Both the position numbers and the translations under genes were made by a program. Shown piece after piece: positions 33,545 to 41,427 of a stretch of 64,000 nucleotides of DNA. Origin of the DNA: Micromonospora ferruginea (GTDB lineage: Bacteria > Actinomycetota > Actinomycetes > Mycobacteriales > Micromonosporaceae). Position 1 is the stretch's first letter; every line of letters begins with the position of its first letter. Where the stretch lies: NCBI RefSeq assembly GCF_013694245.2, contig NZ_CP059322.2, positions 6,517,001-6,581,000 on the forward strand, read 5' to 3'. Below the pieces are notes generated by a model, which saw only the letters and a list, made by a program, of their open reading frames with translations, was not told the DNA's origin and did no database searches.

Positions 33545-34692
33545 GATTCGAGATCAGCAAGGTGCTGGACGCCATCGAGGGGCGGGTCTGCACCGACCCC
33601 TCGCTGGCGCGGGCGGTGGTCGACCTGGCCGAGGTGATCCGCTGGCAGAACCTGGACGGTGGCCGGCCGGCCAGCCTGTTGCGGCTCGGGATGGTCATCG
33701 ACGCGCTGTCCCGGCAGATCGGTGAGGACAGCGTCCAGGTCTACGCGATCGTGCACCGGGCGCTACTCTCCGACGCCGACCTCACCTCCAACGAGCGGAT
33801 GGTGGTCCGCCGCTGGGCCGACGACGGCCTGGTCGAGGTGCTAGACCAGCCCGGGGACCGGATGCTGGAGGTGGCCGACCTGCTCGGCCTGCCGGTGCTC
33901 ACCCGGGCCCGGCTCGACGGGCTGGTCGGCCGGTACCCGTGGGTCGGCCAGGCCGGCCGGGTGCTCGCCCCGGTGCCCGGCGCCGGCGGGCCGGTCTTCA
34001 TCGCGCACGTCGGCGGCGGCCAGGACCCGGTCAGCGGCAGCCGCTCGCCGGCCGGCGTCAAGTTGCTCTCCCGGCAGTGGCGCTGCCCGGAGCCGGGCTG
34101 CGCGCTCTTCGGTGGCGGCGGGGGCGGCGGCGCCTTCGCCGACCTGGCCGGGATCGACCGGGCACCGTCCGAGCAGCCGCCGCCCACGCTGCGCACCGGC
34201 GCGCCGACCTGCCCCCGGCACGGCTCGCGCCTCTCCGACGCCGGCCAGCGCCCGCGCAGCGAGGTGCTGGCGGTGCGCATCGGCGGGCTGGTGCGGCGGC
34301 GGTTCGTGCTCACCGAGGCCGACCCGGTGGCGGTCGGGCGGGCGCCGGACGGGCCCGGCGCGGTGCAGCTCGGCCAGTGGCTCAACGACGAGGCGCGGCG
34401 CTGGGTCAGCCGCAGCCACGTCCGCTTCGACCTGGGCCGCGCGGGCGAGGTGGTGGTCACCGACACCAGCACCAACGGCTCCGGCGTACGCCCGGGCGGG
34501 TCGATGGTCGAGACGGAGCGGATCCCGCTGCCGCCGCAGCAGTCCCGGACGCTCGGCGAGGGGGACCTGATCGAGCTCTACCCGGGCGTGCAGATCGGGC
34601 GGGCCGCCGAGACGACGAGCGACGCGACGTACACCCCGAACTCGGTGATGGCCGAGGCGCCGACCATGGCGATGCGGCTGCCGCGTCCCTGA
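33541..34692 (+). CDS. FHA-domain protein
   Basis: 383 aa, cytoplasmic. The N-terminal half is helical (VLDAIEGRVCTDPSLARAVV, ADLTSNERMVVRRWADDGLV). The middle has two Cys pairs, CPEPGC and CPRHGSRL preceded by GAPTC, resembling a split zinc ribbon, around a poly-Gly stretch. The C-terminal FHA domain (about residues 245-345) shows GRAPDG, the RRWVSRSHVRF phosphothreonine-binding loop and TDTSTNGSGV. It likely binds phosphorylated partners of Ser/Thr kinases. The ATG at 33541 has GGAG six bases upstream, and the upstream extension of the frame lies inside the desaturase gene. Confidence 0.85.
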   Translation: MRFEISKVLDAIEGRVCTDPSLARAVVDLAEVIRWQNLDGGRPASLLRLGMVIDALSRQIGEDSVQVYAIVHRALLSDADLTSNERMVVRRWADDGLVEVLDQPGDRMLEVADLLGLPVLTRARLDGLVGRYPWVGQAGRVLAPVPGAGGPVFIAHVGGGQDPVSGSRSPAGVKLLSRQWRCPEPGCALFGGGGGGGAFADLAGIDRAPSEQPPPTLRTGAPTCPRHGSRLSDAGQRPRSEVLAVRIGGLVRRRFVLTEADPVAVGRAPDGPGAVQLGQWLNDEARRWVSRSHVRFDLGRAGEVVVTDTSTNGSGVRPGGSMVETERIPLPPQQSRTLGEGDLIELYPGVQIGRAAETTSDATYTPNSVMAEAPTMAMRLPRP

Positions 34693-34705
34693 CCGCACAC
34701 GCGAG

Positions 34706-34738
34706 AGGGCGCCGGGACCGTCGTGGTCCCGGCGCCCT
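34706..34738. terminator. Bidirectional hairpin terminator
   Basis: Perfect 14-base arms AGGGCGCCGGGACC (34706-34719) and GGTCCCGGCGCCCT (34725-34738) around GTCGT, followed by TCTTC. It separates the convergent FHA and rocD genes. Confidence 0.88.
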
Positions 34739-34753
34739 TCTTCGGGTACGGGG

Positions 34754-35971
34754 TCAGCCGGCCAGCACGGCGGCGAGCTGCGCGACCGCGTGGTCGATCT
34801 CGTCCTCCGTGATCACCAGCGGCGGGGCGAGCCGGATGGTCGAGCCGTGGGTGTCCTTGGCCAGCACGCCGCGCTCCATCAGCCGCTCGCACGCCTGCCG
34901 GCCGCTCATCAGCGCCGGGTCGATGTCGACGCCGGCCCAGAGGCCGCGGACCCGGACGGCGACCAGGCCCTTGCCGAGCAGCGACTCCAGGCCGGCCCTC
35001 AGCCGCTCGCCCAGCTCGGCCGAGCGGCGCTGGAACTCGCCGGTGGCGAGCAGCCGGACCACCTCGGTGGCGACGGCGCAGGCGAGCGGGTTGCCGCCGA
35101 ACGTCGAGCCGTGCTGGCCCGGCTGGAGCACGCCGAGCACGTCGGCGTTCGCGGCCACCGCGGAGACCGGCACGATGCCGCCGCCGAGCGCCTTGCCCAG
35201 CAGGTACATGTCCGGGACGACGCCCTCCAGGTCGCAGGCGAACGTCGCGCCGGTGCGGCCCAGGCCGGACTGGATCTCGTCGGCGACGAAGAGCACGTTG
35301 CGCTCGGTGCACAGCTCGCGCACGCCCGGCAGGTAGCCGGCCGGCGGCACCACGACGCCCTGCTCGCCCTGGATCGGCTCGAGCAGCACGGCCACCGTGT
35401 TCTCGTCGATCGCGGCGGCCAGCGCGTCCAGGTCGCCGTAGGGGACCACGGTGAAGCCCGGCGTGTACGGCCCGAAGTCGGCCCGCGCGTCCTCGTCGGT
35501 GGAGAAGCTGACGATGGTGGTGGTGCGGCCGTGGAAGTTCCCCTCCGCCACCACGATGTTGGCCTGGCCCGGGGTCACGCCCTTGACCTGGTAGCCCCAC
35601 TTGCGGGCGACCTTGATGCCGGTCTCCACCGCCTCGGCGCCGGTGTTCATCGGCAGCACGAGCTCCTTGCCGCAGAGCGCGGCCAGCTCCCGGCAGAAGT
35701 CGGCGAACTGGTCGTGGATGAACGCGCGGCTGGTCAGCGTGAGCCGGTCGAGCTGCGCGTGCGCGGCCTCGATCAGCTTCGGGTGCCGGTGGCCGAAGTT
35801 CAGCGCCGAGTAGCCCGCCAGGCAGTCCAGGTAGCGGCGGCCGTCCACGTCGGTCAGCCAGGCGCCCTCGGCCGACGAGATCACCACGGGCAGCGGGTGG
35901 TAGTTGTGCGCCGTGTGGCGCTCCGCGTCCCGGACCGCGGAGGGCGTCCGCAGCATGTCGTCGATGATCAC
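34754..35971 (-). CDS. rocD: Ornithine-oxo-acid aminotransferase
   Basis: 405 aa, class III PLP aminotransferase. It interconverts ornithine plus 2-oxoglutarate and glutamate-5-semialdehyde plus glutamate. Diagnostic segments: YLDCLAGYSALNFGHRHPKL, MNTGAEAVETGIKVARKWGY, LLEPIQGEQGVVVPP, VADEIQSGLGRTG and the PLP lysine in LLGKALGGGIVPVSA. The GTG start at 35971 overlaps the stop of the upstream ddaH gene and has AAGG seven bases before it; the frame's earlier ATG lies inside ddaH. The pair would turn arginine derivatives or ornithine into glutamate precursors. Confidence 0.93.
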   Translation of the reverse strand: MIIDDMLRTPSAVRDAERHTAHNYHPLPVVISSAEGAWLTDVDGRRYLDCLAGYSALNFGHRHPKLIEAAHAQLDRLTLTSRAFIHDQFADFCRELAALCGKELVLPMNTGAEAVETGIKVARKWGYQVKGVTPGQANIVVAEGNFHGRTTTIVSFSTDEDARADFGPYTPGFTVVPYGDLDALAAAIDENTVAVLLEPIQGEQGVVVPPAGYLPGVRELCTERNVLFVADEIQSGLGRTGATFACDLEGVVPDMYLLGKALGGGIVPVSAVAANADVLGVLQPGQHGSTFGGNPLACAVATEVVRLLATGEFQRRSAELGERLRAGLESLLGKGLVAVRVRGLWAGVDIDPALMSGRQACERLMERGVLAKDTHGSTIRLAPPLVITEDEIDHAVAQLAAVLAG

Positions 35972-36789
35972 TTGAATGCCTTTCCCTGACGGAGTCGCAA
36001 CGTGCAGCACTTCGGTCCGCCGCCGGCCTTGCGCAGCTCGGACAGGTCGATCCCGATGGTCTCGTAGCCCCGGTCGCGCAGCTTCGCGGCCAGGTCGGCG
36101 GCCTGCGCCGGCAGCACCACGTGCCGGCCGTCGCTCACCGCGTTCAGGCCCAGCACCTCGGCGTCGGCCATGGTGGCGTGGATCGCGTCCGGGAAGAGCC
36201 GGCGCAGCACCGCCCGGCTGCCCGGGGAGAACGCCTCCGGCAGGTAGGCCACGGTCCGCTCGTCGAGCACGGTGAGCGCGGTGTCCAGGTGGTAGAAGCG
36301 GGGGTCGACCAGTTGCATGGTCACCACCGGGTAGCCGAACACCTCCTGGAGCTGCGCGTGCGAGGCGTGCGCGGTGCGGAACCCGGTGCCGGCGAGCAGG
36401 TGGTCGCCGACCAGCAGGACGTCGCCCTCACCCTCGTTGACGTGCTTCGGGTCGTACATCTCGAAGCCGGCGGCCTCGAACCAGGCGCGGTAGGCGGGCG
36501 CCTCGTCGGCGCGCTGCGGGTCGCGGAACTGCACCGCCATCGCCTTGCCGTCGATCACCGTGCCGCCGTTGGCCGCGAAGACCATGTCGGGCAGGCCGGG
36601 GACCGGGTCGATCAGTTCGACCTCGTGGCCCAGGTCGACGTACGTCTGGTGGAGCTGCTCCCACTGCCGGATCGCCAGGTCGGGGTCGACCGGGGCGGTG
36701 GGGTCCATCCACGGGTTGATCGCGTAGTCGACGGCGAAGTACGTCGGCCGGCACATCAGGAGGCGCTGGCGGGTGGCGTCCATCGTCAT
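35968..36789 (-). CDS. ddaH: Dimethylarginine dimethylaminohydrolase / arginine deiminase-like enzyme
   Basis: 273 aa, guanidino-group-modifying fold. Motifs: LMCRPTYFAVDYAINPWMD at the N-terminus, DMVFAANGG, HVNEGEGDVLL, catalytic His in FYHLDTALTVL and the nucleophile Cys near the end in GGPKCCTLRL (Cys261 or 262). It would hydrolyse arginine or methylarginines to citrulline; which substrate is uncertain. The ATG at 36789 has GGGAG about seven bases upstream. It is translationally coupled to rocD, as in Streptomyces. Upstream lie TTGCGT repeats that may bind an Lrp/AsnC-type regulator. Confidence 0.9.
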   Translation of the reverse strand: MTMDATRQRLLMCRPTYFAVDYAINPWMDPTAPVDPDLAIRQWEQLHQTYVDLGHEVELIDPVPGLPDMVFAANGGTVIDGKAMAVQFRDPQRADEAPAYRAWFEAAGFEMYDPKHVNEGEGDVLLVGDHLLAGTGFRTAHASHAQLQEVFGYPVVTMQLVDPRFYHLDTALTVLDERTVAYLPEAFSPGSRAVLRRLFPDAIHATMADAEVLGLNAVSDGRHVVLPAQAADLAAKLRDRGYETIGIDLSELRKAGGGPKCCTLRLRQGKAFK

Positions 36790-36892
36790 GTGGTGCTCCC
36801 AGGGTCGGGCGCGCCCGGCCACGGTCGGCCCACGGGCTGGCGCCGTGCCTCAACCGTATGCGCCCCGGTGCGTCGACTTCCACCGCGAGAAC

Positions 36893-36950
36893 TTGCGTGG
36901 AGCAGCAAATTGTTGCGTGTCGCCGGCTGCCGCCGGAGGATCGTTGCGTT
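36893..36950 (-). promoter_or_regulatory. Phased TTGCGT direct repeats upstream of ddaH-rocD
   Basis: TTGCGTG at 36893 and 36913 and TTGCGTT at 36944 are spaced 20 and 31 bp, close to two and three helical turns. They lie 100-160 bases upstream of ddaH in a stretch that is less GC-rich than its surroundings. A role as operator is inferred. Confidence 0.4.
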
Positions 36951-36966
36951 TTGCCCCCGGACGTAC

Positions 36967-36997
36967 TTCGGGGGGCGGCGAATCGCCGCCCCCCGAA
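36967..36997 (-). terminator. Hairpin terminator after the Asp-repeat membrane protein
   Basis: TTCGGGGGGCGGCG (36967-36980) and CGCCGCCCCCCGAA (36984-36997) are perfect complements around AAT. It lies about 100 bases past the stop of the minus-strand gene at 37094. Confidence 0.75.
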
Positions 36998-37011
36998 AGA
37001 GGTGTGCCCGG

Positions 37012-37047
37012 CCGGTGAACCACCGGTGCCGCCCGGTGAACCACCGG
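37012..37047. repeat. Tandem CCGGTGAACCACCGG palindromes
   Basis: The 15-base sequence occurs at 37012-37026 and 37033-37047, 21 bp apart, each a perfect 6-bp palindrome with an AAC centre. The 304-base gap between ddaH and the next gene also holds the hairpin and TTGCGT repeats but no gene. Confidence 0.6.
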
Positions 37048-37093
37048 AGCTTGTCGGGCTGGCCGGTCGCCGCCGGCGAGTCGAACAGTGCCC

Positions 37094-38023
37094 TCAGAAT
37101 CGGTCGACAAACTGTGAATCAAGCCACTCACGGAACCGGCCCACCCACTCGCCGTCCGTGGTCGGCCAGTCGAACTGGCCGGTCATCGCCACCACGCCGA
37201 GCACCACGGCGGCCAGGCCGACCATGATGCCGATCAGCGCGTCGGTCTTCCCGGCCACGTGCCGGCGTCGGGTGGCGATCAGGCCCAGCACCGCCAGCAC
37301 CGCGCCGAGCGCGCCGAGCCCGATGCCGTAGCCGGCCAGCGTGCCGGAGAGCACGAAGAGCGCGCCCGCCACGGACACGATCAGACCGAGCGTGGCGAGC
37401 AGGCTGGCCCGCGGCTTCTTCGTCAGCTCCGGGTCGAGTTCCCGGTCGGGGCGCCCGTCCCGGTCCAGGTCGACCGGGCGGTCCGGTCGGCCGTCCCCGT
37501 CCAGGTCGACCGGGCGGTCCGCGTGGCCGTCCCGGTCCAGGTCGACGGTGCGGTCGGCGCGGCCGTCGCGGTCCAGGTCGACGGGACGGTCCGGTCGGCC
37601 GTCCCCGTCCAGGTCGACGGCGCGGTCCCGGGCCGGCTCCGGGTCGACGGTCCGCACGTTCCGGCCCAACGGCCGGCTGGTCGCCGCCCGGGCCGAGGCG
37701 GCCCGCTGTGCCGCCCGCCGCTCCGCCTCACCGGTCCGCGGCACGGTCTCGACGTGCCCGTCATCGACCGGCCCGGCGGCCGGAACCCGGCCCGCCTCGG
37801 TGACCTGCGCAGCCTCACCGACCCGGCCGGTGTCGGCGGCACGCTCCGCCTCGGTGGCGGTCGCGTCGCTGCGGTACGTGGTCCGCGCCGCGTCGCGGTC
37901 GGTGACCACCGGTTGGCCGGCTGTTCCGTCCGCGACCGGGTTCTCGTCGCGGGCGTCCACGACTCCGTCGCCGTTCACATCGGTACTGCGCGCCGGAGAC
38001 TTCCGGCGGGACAAAATGTTCAC
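37094..38023 (-). CDS. Membrane protein with Asp-rich calcium-loop-like repeats
   Basis: 309 aa. The N-terminal half is hydrophilic: one loop TDVNGDGVVDARDENP (about 14-29), then an Ala/Glu/Arg-rich stretch, then five 12-residue repeats of the form VDLDGDGRPDRP (about 135-194). The D-x-D-x-D-G-x-x-D spacing resembles dockerin or thrombospondin type 3 calcium loops. Three or four C-terminal helices follow (LLATLGLIVSVAGALFVLSG, GIGLGALGAVLAVLGLIA, LIGIMVGLAAVVLGVVAM) and a short tail with WPTTDGEWVGRF. AGGAGG lies seven bases before the GTG at 38023. Not recognised as a named family; calcium binding is inferred from spacing only. Confidence 0.75.
   Translation of the reverse strand: MNILSRRKSPARSTDVNGDGVVDARDENPVADGTAGQPVVTDRDAARTTYRSDATATEAERAADTGRVGEAAQVTEAGRVPAAGPVDDGHVETVPRTGEAERRAAQRAASARAATSRPLGRNVRTVDPEPARDRAVDLDGDGRPDRPVDLDRDGRADRTVDLDRDGHADRPVDLDGDGRPDRPVDLDRDGRPDRELDPELTKKPRASLLATLGLIVSVAGALFVLSGTLAGYGIGLGALGAVLAVLGLIATRRRHVAGKTDALIGIMVGLAAVVLGVVAMTGQFDWPTTDGEWVGRFREWLDSQFVDRF
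37442..37621 (-). repeat. Five 36-bp tandem repeats within a coding region
   Basis: Each unit encodes [APT]VDLD[GR]DG[RH][AP]DR. The DNA copies are near-identical, so expansion by slippage or recombination is likely. Confidence 0.85.
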
Positions 38024-38113
38024 CTTGGCACCTCCTGATGCAGGCGCGGAGGCCGCGCATGACAGTCGGTGAGGTACCCAGACGGGCGGAATTCGACACC
38101 CGTCGTCGTGGTG

Positions 38114-38146
38114 CGGTGGTGGCGGGCCCGGTGCCCGCCACCACCG
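38114..38146 (-). terminator. Hairpin terminator abutting the GH43 stop
   Basis: CGGTGGTGGCGGGC (38114-38127) and GCCCGCCACCACCG (38133-38146) are perfect 14-base complements. The hairpin begins directly after the stop codon of the minus-strand glycosidase gene. Confidence 0.85.
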
Positions 38147-39613
38147 TCAGGACTGGGTACGCGACCACTGCTGGTTCGTGCCGCTGCCACAGGTGAACTG
38201 TTGGACGTCCGCGCCGTCGCCGGTACCGGCGTTGACCACGTCCAGGCACTTGCCGCTGTGCCGGGCCCGGAGCTGGTACCAACTGCCGGTCGCGGCCCAC
38301 TGCCACTGCTGGTTGGCGCCGCTGCCGCAGGTGTACTGGATGATGTTGGCGCCGTCCGCGGTGGACGCGCCGGCGACGTCGAGACACTTGCCGCTGTTGG
38401 CGTTGACGAGCCGGAACCAGCCGCCGCCGGCGTCCTGGAACTCCCACCGCTGGTTCCCGCCGCCGTTCCACGACCACTGCTTGACCTCGGCGTTGTTCGC
38501 GGTGGAGCTGTCCATCACGTCCAGCACCCGCCCGCTGTGCCGGGCGGTCACCCGGTAGGAGGTGGGCGAGCTGCCGGTGACCGTCCCGGTGGCCGTGTCG
38601 ACGGTGATCGACGGGTACCAGGTCAGGCTCATGCTGGTGGCGGTCGGGAACGTGATCGGCAGCCACACGTACTGCGAGTCGTTGACCGGGCCGCCCCAGG
38701 CGCCCGCCCAACGGTCGCCCAGGTAGAGGTAGCTGGTGGTGGACGTGCCCTGGATCGGCAGCACGAAGGCCGGTTGGGAGGTGAACGTGGTGCCGTTGCC
38801 CACGTCGGTCCAGCCGGTCCACGGCCCCGAGATGCTCGGCGCGGTGGCGTACCGGGCCTGGTTCGGGCTCCAGCCCGTCGCCGCCGAGGTCAGCAGGAAG
38901 TACGTGCCGCCCCGCTTGAACATCGCGGGCGCCTCACGGGTCGCGCCGGGCCAGAAGTTGCCCACCAGGCCGGCGACGTTCAGGTAGTCCGAGGTGAGCC
39001 GGTAGATGTTCAGGTCACGGTTCTCGTTGGCGGCCGAGATCATGTACGCGGTGCCGTTGTCGTTGTAGAGCGTGATGTCGCGCGACATGTGCTGCCCGAG
39101 CGGCCGGAAGCTGCCGTGCCAGGTGTAGGCGCCGTCCACGGTGGCCGACGAGGCGACCGCGGCCCGCGCCTCGGTGTAGTCGGACCCGTTCTCCTTGTGC
39201 ATCCACATCACGAACCGGCCGGTGGCCGCGTTGTAGACGACCTTCGGCCGCTCGATGTTGGCCCGTTGCAACTCGGCGGCCGACGACTGGGTGAGCACGT
39301 TGTTGCGGAACTCCCAGGTGCGCAGGTCGGTGGAGCGGTAGACGGAGACCGCCCGGAACGTGTTGTCCGGGTTCCGGTTCTCGCCGAACCAGTAGTAGTA
39401 GTTGTCGACCTTGAGGACGCCGCCGCCGTGCGCGTGCACCACGGCGCCGCTCGTGTCGGTGAACTGCGTGCCGTTGGTGACGGTCACCGGCGCCGCCACC
39501 GCGCCAGAGCCCGGCCCGAGCACCGTCGCGACGGCCACGGTCAGCGCCGCCAGGCCCGCCGGCACACGTCCGCGTCCGCCCGTCCGATCCCCCGGGAAAC
39601 GCATGCCGCTCAC
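38147..39613 (-). CDS. Secreted GH43 family glycosidase with ricin-type CBM13 (exo-beta-1,3-galactanase-like)
   Basis: 488 aa. A signal peptide (GLAALTVAVATVLGPGSGAVA) leads to a five-bladed propeller domain (about 45-340) with VHAHGGGVLKVDNYYYWFGE, SVYRSTDLRTWEF, IERPKVVYNAATGRFVMWMH and REAPAMFKRGGTYFLLTS, the pattern of GH43 galactan 1,3-beta-galactosidases. The C-terminus (about 355-488) is a three-fold ricin lectin (NQRWEFQD, NQQWQWAA, NQQWSR). It likely releases galactose from arabinogalactan side chains outside the cell. The GTG start overlaps the stop of the upstream CBM2 protein gene by 4 bases, so both are co-produced. Confidence 0.88.
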   Translation of the reverse strand: MSGMRFPGDRTGGRGRVPAGLAALTVAVATVLGPGSGAVAAPVTVTNGTQFTDTSGAVVHAHGGGVLKVDNYYYWFGENRNPDNTFRAVSVYRSTDLRTWEFRNNVLTQSSAAELQRANIERPKVVYNAATGRFVMWMHKENGSDYTEARAAVASSATVDGAYTWHGSFRPLGQHMSRDITLYNDNGTAYMISAANENRDLNIYRLTSDYLNVAGLVGNFWPGATREAPAMFKRGGTYFLLTSAATGWSPNQARYATAPSISGPWTGWTDVGNGTTFTSQPAFVLPIQGTSTTSYLYLGDRWAGAWGGPVNDSQYVWLPITFPTATSMSLTWYPSITVDTATGTVTGSSPTSYRVTARHSGRVLDVMDSSTANNAEVKQWSWNGGGNQRWEFQDAGGGWFRLVNANSGKCLDVAGASTADGANIIQYTCGSGANQQWQWAATGSWYQLRARHSGKCLDVVNAGTGDGADVQQFTCGSGTNQQWSRTQS

Positions 39614-40353
39614 CGGCCGCAGATCGGCGTGATGCCGGCGGACGCGCTGCCGGCCGCCACGAGTACGCCGAACGTCGTCGAGGCGCCCGGCGCCAGCGTC
39701 CCGTTCCAGGAGGCGTTGCGGACCGTGACGTTCTCGCCGGCGCGCTCGGCCACCCCGCCCCAGATCGACTCGATGCGTTCGTCAGCGGTCCACCGCCAGG
39801 AGACGAGCCAGCCGTGGGTCGACTCCGTGCCGGTGTTGCGCACGGTGACCGTGGCGATGAAGCCGCCGTACCACCGGCTGTCGATCCGGACCGTCGCGGC
39901 GCACGTCGACGTGGGCAGCGTCCGCGCCGGCCCGCCGACGACGTACGGATCCCGATGGCCCTGGGTGTCGCTGAACCGGAACCAGTAGTCGGTGTCGGGG
40001 GCCAGCCCCGTGACGGTCACCGCCCCGTAGCGCTCCGGCCCGGAGACGGCCTCGGCCGCCGGGTTGCGCCACCCGGTGGCGTCCTCGCGGCTGGTGAAGA
40101 GCGTGACCACCATCGGTGGGTCGTAGCCGCAGGGCGGGCTGAGCAGGATCGAGTAACTGACGGTCAGGCTGGTGGCGGTGCTGCCGGTCACCTGGCCGCT
40201 GACCGGCAGCGCCGGCGGGCACGCCAGCGTGGGCGTCGGGGTGGGCGCCGGCGTCATGGCGGGGGTGACGGGCGACCGGGCGGCCCCGGCCGAGGTGGCG
40301 AGGCCGGTGAGGGCGAGGGCGGCGGTCAGAGCTACGCCGAGGGTACGGATCAT
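39610..40353 (-). CDS. Secreted protein with fibronectin III-like and CBM2 domains
   Basis: 247 aa. Signal peptide MIRTLGVALTAALALTGLATSAGA, a Pro/Thr linker, a Cys-containing fibronectin type III-like domain (about 40-135; LTVSYSILLSPPCGYDPP, VTGLAPDTDYWFRFSD) and a C-terminal CBM2 (about 145-247) with CAATVRIDSRWYGGFIATV, HGWLVSWRW, NASWNGTLAPGASTTFG and the closing Cys. CBM2 binds cellulose or xylan surfaces. No catalytic domain is present, so it may be an accessory targeting protein for the GH43 enzyme encoded directly downstream. The start is the ATG at 40353 with AGGAG six bases before; the longer frame is Arg-rich. Confidence 0.82.
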   Translation of the reverse strand: MIRTLGVALTAALALTGLATSAGAARSPVTPAMTPAPTPTPTLACPPALPVSGQVTGSTATSLTVSYSILLSPPCGYDPPMVVTLFTSREDATGWRNPAAEAVSGPERYGAVTVTGLAPDTDYWFRFSDTQGHRDPYVVGGPARTLPTSTCAATVRIDSRWYGGFIATVTVRNTGTESTHGWLVSWRWTADERIESIWGGVAERAGENVTVRNASWNGTLAPGASTTFGVLVAAGSASAGITPICGR

Positions 40354-40617
40354 CCTGCGCTCCTGAACTGAGCTGCGGGCCCCGCGGCGGCGGTGGGCGG
40401 CGTTCGGCCGCCCGGGCGGCGTCACGGCGGCACGGCGGACTGCCGGAGAGGACTGCCCGGCACCGGGCGCCGGAGCGCCCCGCGCGTCGCTCTCCTGCTG
40501 GGATCGAACGGCTCGCACCGGCTCCCGGGCGCGGCTGGACACAGTCTGTCAGTCGACAACCGTCGATTCAACGGCGTCCCGCGCTGCGGTCGGACCGGCT
40601 GGCTACCCTTGGTACCC

Positions 40618-41426
40618 GTGCCAGAGGGACACACCATCCACCGCCTCGCCGCCCGCCACGCCGAGCTGTTCGCCGGCGACAAGGTGCACGCGGACAGCCC
40701 GCAGGGCCGTTTCGCCGAGGGCGCCGCGCGGCTCACCGGCACCGTCCTGGACGGCACCGAGGCCTACGGCAAGCACCTGCTGCACCACTACGCCGGCGAG
40801 TTCACCCTGCACGTCCACCTCGGGTGTACGGGAAGTTCGCCGACGGGCCGGGGGAGCCGCCGGACCCGGTCGGCCAGGTGCGACTGCGGCTGCGCAGCGA
40901 CCGCAACTGGTTGGAGCTGCGCGGCCCCACCGCCTGCGAGCTGCTCACCCCGCCCGAGGTGGCGGCGCTGCGCGGCCGGCTCGGCCCCGACCCGCTGCGC
41001 GCCGACGCCGACCCGGACCGGGCGTACGCGCGGATCCGACGCAGCCCCACCCCGCTCGCCGCGCTGCTGCTCGACCAGTCCGTGGTGGCCGGCACCGGGC
41101 TGATCTTCGTGACCGAGGCGCTGTTCCGGGCCGGGCTGCCGCCGCTGCTGCCCGGCCGGGAGCTGACTCCGGCCGGCTGGGCGGAACTCTGGGCGGACCT
41201 GGTGGCGCTGATGACCGTCGCGGTCGAGCGCGGCCGGATCGACACCGTCCGCGACGCGGACCTGCCGGAGGCGACCGGCCGCGCGCCGCGCGTCGACCGG
41301 CACGGCGGCGAGGTGTACGTCTACCGCCGCCCCGGCGCGCCGTGCCACGTCTGCGGCACCGAGGTGAGCCGGGGTGTGCTGGCCGGACGCAACCTCTACT
41401 GGTGCCCCACCTGCCAGGCCGGCTGA
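40618..41426 (+). pseudogene. Fpg/Nei-family DNA glycosylase, frameshifted
   Basis: The protein starts with the diagnostic PEGHTIHRLAARHAELFAGD (Pro and Glu catalytic residues) and ends with the zinc finger CHVCGTEVSRG and YWCPTCQAG. Two frames are needed: the first up to HVHLG (about 40823) and the second from YGKFADGPGEPPDP. Inserting one C after the GGG at 40821-40823 would restore HVHLGLYGKF, the expected family sequence, so one base appears to be missing. It is either a real inactivating deletion or a sequencing error. It would excise oxidised bases and nick DNA. GTG 40618 has no ribosome binding site; TACCCT lies eight bases before it. Confidence 0.8.
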
Positions 41427-41427
41427 C

